From Quatrionicoccus australiensis (lineage in GTDB: Bacteria; Pseudomonadota; Gammaproteobacteria; Burkholderiales; Rhodocyclaceae): a DNA stretch of 64,000 nt. A program made the position numbers and the translations under genes. The stretch lies in assembly GCF_020510525.1 (NCBI RefSeq), contig NZ_CP075188.1, positions 186,001 to 250,000 of the forward strand, in the 5' to 3' direction. The notes beneath the pieces were generated by a model that was not told the origin of the DNA, searched no databases, and worked only from the letters and a program-made list of their open reading frames with translations. Shown piece after piece: positions 58,136 through 64,000 of this stretch (the first letter of the stretch is position 1; each line of letters opens with the position of its first letter).

Positions 58136-61100
58136 ATGACCGATCTTTCCGTTGCCAAGAAACTGATGCCCTACAAGCCGAAAAACAAGGTGCGTTTCGT
58201 CACTGCCGCTTCGCTGTTCGACGGCCACGACGCCTCGATCAACATCATGCGGCGCATCCTGCAATCGACCGGCGCCGAAGTGATCCACCTCGGCCACAAC
58301 CGTTCGGTGCAGGAAATCGTCAACGCGGCGCTGCAGGAAGATGCGCAGGGCATCTGCATCACCAGCTACCAGGGCGGCCACGTCGAGTTCTTCAAGTACA
58401 TGATCGACCTGCTCAAGGCCAACGGCGGCGAGCACATCAAGGTCTTCGGCGGTGGCGGCGGCGTCATCGTGCCGTCCGAAATCAAGGAACTGCACGCCTA
58501 CGGCGTGACCCGCATCTACGCGCCGGAAGACGGCGTGCACATGGGCCTGCAGGGCATGATCAACGAAGTCGTCGAGAAATCCGACTTCGATGTCGCCGAT
58601 GAAGGCGTACCCGGCGTCGAACAAGTGCTGGCCGGGCTGCAGGCCGGCGACAAGCGTCTGCTGGCGCGTGTCATCACCCTGCTCGAAAACGGCGAAGCGC
58701 CGGCCCTCAAGGAGCCGCTGCTCAAGGCTGCAGCCGTGCTGAGCGTGCCCGTCCTCGGCATCACCGGTACCGGCGGCGCCGGCAAGTCGTCGCTGACCGA
58801 CGAAATCGTGCGTCGTTTCCGTCTCGATCAGGGCGACACGGTCAAGATCGGTCTGGTTTCGATCGACCCGTCGCGCAAGCGCACCGGCGGCGCGCTGCTC
58901 GGCGACCGCATCCGCATGAACGCCATCGAGCATCCGAACATCTTCATGCGTTCGCTGGCCACCCGCGACACCGGCAGCGAAATCTCCGTCGCGCTGCCCG
59001 AGGTGATCGCCGCCTGCAAGCTGGCCGGCTTCGATCTGGTCATTGTCGAAACCTCCGGCATCGGTCAGGGCAATGCCGCCATCGTGCCTTTCGTCGATCT
59101 GTCGCTGTACGTGATGACGCCGGAGTTCGGCGCCGCCTCGCAGCTGGAAAAGATCGACATGCTCGACTTTGCCGACTTCGTCGCGATCAACAAGTTCGAC
59201 CGCAAGGGCGCCGAGGACGCGCTGCGCGACGTGCGCAAGCAGTACCAGCGCAACCGCGAAGCCTTCACGACGCCGACCGACGACATGCCGGTGTTTGGCA
59301 CGCAGGCCGCCCGCTTCAACGACGACGGCGTCACCGCGCTGTATCAGGCGCTGGTCCCGGCACTCAGCGAAAAGGGCCTGAAACTGGCCCAGGGCAAGCT
59401 GCCGCTGGTGACCGTCAAACAGTCTTCCAGCCAGCGCGCCATCGTGCCGGCCCAGCGCGTGCGCTACCTCGCCGAAATCGCCGATGCGGTGCGTGGCTAC
59501 CATGCGCATACCGAAGAGCAGGTGAAGATCGCCCGCGAACGCCAGTCGCTGCGCATTTCGCAGGGCATTTTTGCCGCCTGCGACAAGTCGACCGCTGATT
59601 TCGCCGAAATGCTTTCCTTCAAGGATAGCCAGCAGGATCCGAAGGCCAAAAAGCTGCTCGACATGTGGCCGGCCACCGTCGAAGCCTATGCCGGCGACGA
59701 ATATGTCGTGAAAATCCGCGACAAGGAAATCCGTACCAAGCTGGTGTCGGAGTCCCTGTCCGGCACCAAGATCAAGAAGGTCATCCTGCCCAAGTTCGGC
59801 GACGACGGCGAAACCCTGCGTTTCCTGATGCGCGAGAACGTGCCCGGTTCCTTCCCCTACACCGCCGGCGTCTTCGCCTTCAAGCGCGAGGGCGAAGACC
59901 CGACCCGCATGTTCGCTGGCGAAGGCGACGCCTTCCGCACCAACCGCCGCTTCAAGCGCGTCTCCGAAGGCATGCCGGCGCACCGTCTGTCCACCGCCTT
60001 CGACTCGGTGACCCTGTACGGTTGCGACCCGGACGAGCGCCCGGACATCTACGGCAAGATCGGCAATTCCGGCGTCTCGATCGCCACGCTCGACGACCTC
60101 AAGGTGCTTTACGACGGTTTTGACCTGCTCGCCCCGAGCACGTCGGTATCGATGACCATCAACGGTCCGGCGCCGATCATCCTGGCCTGCTTCTTCAATA
60201 CCGCGATCGATCAGCAGATGGTCAAGTTCGAACAGCAGAACGGCCGTCAGCCGACCGAAGACGAAGCCGAGAAAATCCGCGAATGGACGCTGTCGACCGT
60301 GCGCGGCACGGTGCAGGCCGATATTCTCAAGGAAGATCAGGGCCAGAACACCTGCATCTTCAGCACCGAATTCGCGCTGAAGATGATGGGCGACATCCAG
60401 GAATTCTTCGTCCATAACCAGGTGCAGAATTTCTACTCGGTATCGATCTCCGGCTATCACATCGCCGAAGCCGGTGCGAACCCGATCAGTCAGCTCGCCT
60501 TCACGCTGTCCAACGGCTTTACCTACGTCGAGTCCTACCTGGCGCGCGGCATGCAGATCGATGACTTCGCGCCCAACCTGTCCTTCTTCTTCAGCAACGG
60601 CATGGACCCGGAATACTCGGTGATCGGCCGCGTCGCCCGCCGCATCTGGGCGGTCGCGATGAAGAACAAGTACGGCGCCAACGAACGCAGCCAGAAGCTC
60701 AAGTACCACATCCAGACCTCGGGTCGCTCGCTGCACGCGCAGGAAATGGACTTCAACGATATCCGCACGACGCTGCAGGCGCTGATCGCCATTTACGACA
60801 ACTGCAACTCGCTGCACACCAATGCCTACGATGAAGCGATCACGACGCCGACCGAGGAATCCGTGCGGCGTGCGATGGCCATCCAGCTCATCATCAACCG
60901 CGAGTGGGGCGTCGCCAAGAACGAAAACCCGAACCAGGGTGCCTTCGTCATCGACGAACTGACCGATCTGGTCGAGGAAGCCGTGCTCAAGGAATTCGAA
61001 GCCATCGCCAGCCGCGGCGGTGTGCTCGGTGCCATGGAAACCGGCTACCAGCGCGGCAAGATCCAGGAAGAGTCGATGTATTACGAGCACAAGAAGCATG

Positions 61101-61399
61101 ACGGCTCCTACCCGATCATCGGCGTGAACACCTTCCTCAACCCGAAGGGCATGGCGCAGCAGGAAATTGAACTGGCCCGTTCGACGGAAGAGGAAAAGCA
61201 GTCGCAGATCAGCCGCCTGCGCGATTTCCAGGCGCGCAATGCGGCGACCGCCCCGGCCATGCTGGAAAAGCTCAAGAAGACGGTGATCGAGGACGGCAAC
61301 GTCTTCGCCGTGCTGGTCGATGCGGTTCGTCACTGCTCGCTCGGTCAGATCAGCTCGGCGCTGTACGAAGTCGGCGGGCAGTACCGGCGCAGCATGTAA
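58136..61399 (+). CDS. icmF: fused isobutyryl-CoA mutase (B12-dependent)
   Basis: This 1087-aa protein has the IcmF fusion order: N-terminal cobalamin-binding domain (His31 in [12 protein letters not shown], the DxHxxG-type lower-ligand motif), central MeaB-like G-protein chaperone (P-loop [10 protein letters not shown], residues about 211-219; [11 protein letters not shown]) and C-terminal mutase TIM barrel ([41 protein letters not shown]). The Phe/Gln-type active-site context ([12 protein letters not shown]) fits isobutyryl-CoA/n-butyryl-CoA interconversion rather than methylmalonyl-CoA mutase. ATG at 58136 selected since homologous sequence starts there. It may feed the acyl-CoA oxidation genes. 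Confidence 0.93.
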   Translation: MTDLSVAKKLMPYKPKNKVRFVTAASLFDGHDASINIMRRILQSTGAEVIHLGHNRSVQEIVNAALQEDAQGICITSYQGGHVEFFKYMIDLLKANGGEHIKVFGGGGGVIVPSEIKELHAYGVTRIYAPEDGVHMGLQGMINEVVEKSDFDVADEGVPGVEQVLAGLQAGDKRLLARVITLLENGEAPALKEPLLKAAAVLSVPVLGITGTGGAGKSSLTDEIVRRFRLDQGDTVKIGLVSIDPSRKRTGGALLGDRIRMNAIEHPNIFMRSLATRDTGSEISVALPEVIAACKLAGFDLVIVETSGIGQGNAAIVPFVDLSLYVMTPEFGAASQLEKIDMLDFADFVAINKFDRKGAEDALRDVRKQYQRNREAFTTPTDDMPVFGTQAARFNDDGVTALYQALVPALSEKGLKLAQGKLPLVTVKQSSSQRAIVPAQRVRYLAEIADAVRGYHAHTEEQVKIARERQSLRISQGIFAACDKSTADFAEMLSFKDSQQDPKAKKLLDMWPATVEAYAGDEYVVKIRDKEIRTKLVSESLSGTKIKKVILPKFGDDGETLRFLMRENVPGSFPYTAGVFAFKREGEDPTRMFAGEGDAFRTNRRFKRVSEGMPAHRLSTAFDSVTLYGCDPDERPDIYGKIGNSGVSIATLDDLKVLYDGFDLLAPSTSVSMTINGPAPIILACFFNTAIDQQMVKFEQQNGRQPTEDEAEKIREWTLSTVRGTVQADILKEDQGQNTCIFSTEFALKMMGDIQEFFVHNQVQNFYSVSISGYHIAEAGANPISQLAFTLSNGFTYVESYLARGMQIDDFAPNLSFFFSNGMDPEYSVIGRVARRIWAVAMKNKYGANERSQKLKYHIQTSGRSLHAQEMDFNDIRTTLQALIAIYDNCNSLHTNAYDEAITTPTEESVRRAMAIQLIINREWGVAKNENPNQGAFVIDELTDLVEEAVLKEFEAIASRGGVLGAMETGYQRGKIQEESMYYEHKKHDGSYPIIGVNTFLNPKGMAQQEIELARSTEEEKQSQISRLRDFQARNAATAPAMLEKLKKTVIEDGNVFAVLVDAVRHCSLGQISSALYEVGGQYRRSM

Positions 61400-61458
61400 G
61401 GACTTCTCAGGGGAGAACAGCAACCCCGCAAACCCGCAAGGGTGGAGGAGAAAAAACG

Positions 61459-61486
61459 ACGGCGGGGCCAAGACCCCGCCGTTTTC
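61459..61486 (+). terminator. intrinsic terminator after icmF
   Basis: ACGGCGGGG (61459-61467) pairs with CCCCGCCGT (61474-61482), followed by TTTTC. Confidence 0.85.
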
Positions 61487-61551
61487 ATGAGCATGACAGG
61501 GCGCGCCGTTTTGGCGGAAAATTGTGCCAATGTCCTTTTTCGGAGCCTGCC

Positions 61552-62877
61552 ATGAACATTGACGAACTTGCCCTGAGCCTGCAACGCAATCGCCTGACCC
61601 GGCGTCAGGTGCTCGCCCTGTTCGGCGCGGCGGCGCTGTCCGGTTGCGCCAGTTCGCCGGTCGGCGGCGGTTCCATCTTGGTCGGCATGGACGAGGACGA
61701 GGAGAAGGCGGTCGACAAGAAGGTCGCGCCGCAGCAGTTCTCGCAGGATCTCGGGCCGGTGCAGGATGCCCAGATCAACGACTATGTGAGCAGCGTCGGG
61801 CGCCGGCTGGATGCCAACGTGCACCGGCCGCAGATGCCTTATTCGTATCGCGTGCTCAATGCCAATTACGTCAATGCCTACACCTTCCCGGGCGGGGCGA
61901 TGGGCGTGACGCGCGGCATTCTGGTCGAACTCGACAACGAGGCCGAACTGGCTGGTCTGCTCGGTCATGAACTGGGCCACGTCAATGCGCGGCATGCGGC
62001 GCAACGCCAGGGCAAGGCGATGGTGGCGCAGGTCGCGATGAGCGGTGCCAACCTGATCGGTACGGCAGCCGGCTATGGTGGCCTGGTCGATCTCGGCACG
62101 CAGCTCGGGGCCAGCGTGCTGCTCTCAAGCTATTCGCGCGACAACGAGCGCGAGGCCGACCAGCTCGGCCAGGACTACATGGTCCGCGCCGGCTATCCGG
62201 CGAATGGCATGGTCGGTTTGCAGGAGTTGCTGGTCGAGCAGCAAAAGAGTTCGCCCGGCATGCTGCAGACGATGTTCTCGACGCACCCGATGAGCAGCGA
62301 GCGGCGCGATACGGCACGCCAGCTCGCCGAGGGAAAATACGTGGCGAGCAACAAGCGCGATCCGGGGCGCGAGCGCTTCATGGACAGCACGGCCGCCCTG
62401 CGCCGCATCAAGCCATGCATCGATGCGTGCCAGAAGGGCGAAACGGCGATGGCCGGCAAGCAGTACGGCAAGGCCGAGGAGCAGTTCCGTACGGCGCTGA
62501 AAGCGACGCCGCGCGACTATGCCGCCAACCTGCTGCTGGCCAAGGCGCTGTCGATGCAGGACAAGGATGCGCAAGCGCTGGAATATGCGCGCACCGCGAC
62601 GAAAATCTACCCGCAGGAGGCGCAGGCGCAGAAGCTGGTCGGCGTGCTCGCGCTGCAGCAGCGCGATCCGGCCGCGGCCTACGAGCATCTCGAACGTTAC
62701 GATCGCCTGCTGCCGGGCGATGCCGGCGTCACTTTCCTGAAAGGCGTGTCACAGGAAGGCATGGGCAACCGTCAGGAAGCAGCCCGCTTCTATGCGGCCT
62801 ACCTGCGCCAGAACCGGCAGGGCAAGGCGGCCGAGTATTCGCAAAGCCGCCTGGTGAGCTGGGGCTATCTGAAATAG
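61552..62877 (+). CDS. M48 family lipoprotein metallopeptidase with TPR-like tail
   Basis: This 441-aa protein has a signal with RR and lipobox (TRRQVLALFGAAALSGC), so it may be a Tat-exported lipoprotein. The zinc motif HELGH is at residues 139-143, with the third ligand in DNEREADQLG. The C-terminal half is helical with TPR-like repeats (AEEQFRTALKATPRDYAANLLLAKALS). The layout matches BepA/YfgC-type periplasmic proteases that police outer-membrane protein assembly. ATG at 61552 with CGGAG 6 nt upstream is preferred over the GTG at 61522. Confidence 0.87.
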   Translation: MNIDELALSLQRNRLTRRQVLALFGAAALSGCASSPVGGGSILVGMDEDEEKAVDKKVAPQQFSQDLGPVQDAQINDYVSSVGRRLDANVHRPQMPYSYRVLNANYVNAYTFPGGAMGVTRGILVELDNEAELAGLLGHELGHVNARHAAQRQGKAMVAQVAMSGANLIGTAAGYGGLVDLGTQLGASVLLSSYSRDNEREADQLGQDYMVRAGYPANGMVGLQELLVEQQKSSPGMLQTMFSTHPMSSERRDTARQLAEGKYVASNKRDPGRERFMDSTAALRRIKPCIDACQKGETAMAGKQYGKAEEQFRTALKATPRDYAANLLLAKALSMQDKDAQALEYARTATKIYPQEAQAQKLVGVLALQQRDPAAAYEHLERYDRLLPGDAGVTFLKGVSQEGMGNRQEAARFYAAYLRQNRQGKAAEYSQSRLVSWGYLK

Positions 62878-62902
62878 CTGGTTCTCCCGGCCGGTTTGCT
62901 GC

Positions 62903-63982
62903 TCAGGGGCGGGCGCCGGCGCCCAGGCGATCGACCATCGCCTTCAGGGTCTGGATCTGCACGCCATTCTGGTTGGCGTAATCGGCGCCGCTGTAGCCCC
63001 ACCAGTCCCAGCAACCATTCGGGTTCTGCAGCGGGATCGACACCGCCTGCGGGTAGAGGATGACCAGGTGATTGTTGTCGGCCCAGCGGTTGTAGCCGCT
63101 GTTCCTGACGAAGGTCGTGCCGTAATAGAGACCGCCGCCCGCCGGTGCCTGCAATGGCAGGTAGCTCTGACCCTGCTTGCAGCCGTGCAGGGCGATGTGC
63201 AGGCGGCAGGGCTCGCCCTTGGCACAACTGTTCGGGACGTAGAGCCAGCCGCTGTTGTCCATGCCGCCATGCCAGGAAAACAGGCCTTGCTGCGCGGCTG
63301 GCAGGTAGCCGCGCTGGTCGAATTCGACGAGGCGCCCCTTGGCCTTCGTTGACGCCGCCTTGAGCGGACCGTAGATCCAGCTCAGGATGTTCCTGGCGCT
63401 GTCATAGTGGCATTTGCCGATGTAGGGCTCATCCTGTTTGGCGCAGGCGATGCCGTAATCGGGTGTCGGCATGGTGTGGGCCGCGTTGTCCAGCGTGACG
63501 CGCGACAGGTTGGCAGCGGGCAGGCCGAGGGCCGTGTAGTAAGCGGCGAGCTGATCGGCAATCGCCAGCGGGACGAGGGTGTCCTTGCGGCCGGCGAGGA
63601 TCAGCACCTTTTGTTGGGCAATTTTCGCGGGCGAATCGATCTTGTTTTGCTCGGCCAGCTGGTGGGTGGCGTTTACCAGCTCCGGTACGGCGGCGCTGTT
63701 TTCGCTGACCTGGCAGGGAACGCTGGGTTCGCCGGTGCATGAACACTTGGCGACCGCGGTCAGGACGTTGTTCTGCGCACAAGCATAGGGACCGCTGGCG
63801 ACGATGCCGGCCCCCCTGACGGTCGACGCGTGCGCGACCTGGAATTGCACGGCCATGAAACCGCCCGAGGAAATGCCGGAAACCGAGGTCTGGCTGACGT
63901 CGATATTCAGGGCCGGCAATGGTGGTGCCGCCATGACCAGGCCGGTGCAGCCGGTCAGGATGAAGAGAAGGCCGCGGCGCAA
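62903..63982 (-). CDS. PHB depolymerase family esterase (5' end may extend past the window)
   Basis: This is at least 359 aa. It has a signal peptide (LLFILTGCTGLVMA) and the lipase box in SGISSGGFMAVQFQ (Ser nucleophile), with an Asp near GRKDTLVPL and His in LHIALHGCKQG. CWDWWGYSGADYA near the C-terminus is typical of PHB depolymerase/feruloyl-esterase-like (LpqC-type) proteins. Paired Cys residues suggest disulfides in an exported protein. It probably hydrolyses poly- or oligo-hydroxyalkanoate esters. The visible start is TTG at 63982 and the frame stays open to the window edge, so the true start may lie outside. Confidence 0.8.
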   Translation of the reverse strand: MRRGLLFILTGCTGLVMAAPPLPALNIDVSQTSVSGISSGGFMAVQFQVAHASTVRGAGIVASGPYACAQNNVLTAVAKCSCTGEPSVPCQVSENSAAVPELVNATHQLAEQNKIDSPAKIAQQKVLILAGRKDTLVPLAIADQLAAYYTALGLPAANLSRVTLDNAAHTMPTPDYGIACAKQDEPYIGKCHYDSARNILSWIYGPLKAASTKAKGRLVEFDQRGYLPAAQQGLFSWHGGMDNSGWLYVPNSCAKGEPCRLHIALHGCKQGQSYLPLQAPAGGGLYYGTTFVRNSGYNRWADNNHLVILYPQAVSIPLQNPNGCWDWWGYSGADYANQNGVQIQTLKAMVDRLGAGARP

Positions 63983-64000
63983 GGGCGTGGCCAGGGGGGT

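Noticed and set aside
58118..61471. 1117-codon minus-strand frame opposite icmF
   Set aside because: Same explanation: exact antisense of a recognisable enzyme, no domain of its own.

Overview
The window looks like a chromosomal housekeeping segment of a GC-rich betaproteobacterium. Gene content and order (hslVU, lysA-lptM-cyaY, a PBP1a gene divergent from pilMNOPQ, aroKB-gltBD, minCDE, a short-chain/branched-chain acyl-CoA oxidation block, icmF) fit a member of the Rhodocyclales (Dechloromonas/Azonexus-like). That placement is inference from gene content, not from a marker-gene comparison. I see no rRNA, tRNA, CRISPR array, prophage or insertion sequence.

Region by region. 1-5.5 kb: a 50-residue basic protein with its own sigma70-type promoter and terminator, the 23S rRNA methyltransferase RlmI, then a zinc/metal-uptake block (DUF2946-like small protein, coiled-coil porin, ZnuA, ZnuC, ZnuB). 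5.5-10.1 kb: a two-module STAS protein, the HslVU protease, an AEC-family permease and the S4-domain protein HslR. 10.1-14.3 kb: lysA and lptM (with hslR in one overlapping minus-strand chain), cyaY and the PBP1a gene. 14.4-19.4 kb: the type IV pilus operon pilMNOPQ, each gene overlapping the next by 4 nt. 19.5-27.4 kb: aroK, aroB, gltB, gltD. 27.5-32.1 kb: a YEATS-associated-type membrane/winged-helix protein, glmU, a small membrane protein and an EF-G-like GTPase. 32.1-34.9 kb: a hybrid PAS histidine kinase and an OmpR-type regulator, divergent from a catabolic block (35.1-44.2 kb) of acyl-CoA synthetase, EtfB, EtfA, a large acyl-CoA dehydrogenase, ETF:quinone oxidoreductase, a DUF485 protein and the acetate symporter ActP. 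Together these activate a carboxylic acid, oxidise the acyl-CoA and pass the electrons through ETF to quinone.

44.3-52.5 kb: a cyclic-di-GMP-I riboswitch ahead of a chemoreceptor gene broken by one in-frame amber codon; a minus-strand series minC-minD-minE-clpX paralog-alpha/beta hydrolase; and a large two-receiver hybrid kinase. 52.6-64 kb: a plant-subclass cofactor-independent phosphoglycerate mutase, a YihY-family membrane protein, a tandem-flavodoxin oxidoreductase with an AraC-type regulator, the fused B12-dependent mutase IcmF, an M48 lipoprotein peptidase with TPR-like tail, and a PHB-depolymerase-family esterase running off the right edge.

Most worth following up: the stripped-down ClpX paralog (no zinc domain, no RKH loop, altered pore and IGF loops), whose ribosome binding site and start codon lie in a perfect 12-bp hairpin; the riboswitch-controlled but amber-interrupted chemoreceptor; a three-stem structured element between etfB and etfA; the plant-type GpmI; and the duplicated STAS protein next to hslVU. 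The ClpX paralog with its hairpin and hydrolase partner is the best candidate here for an undescribed system.
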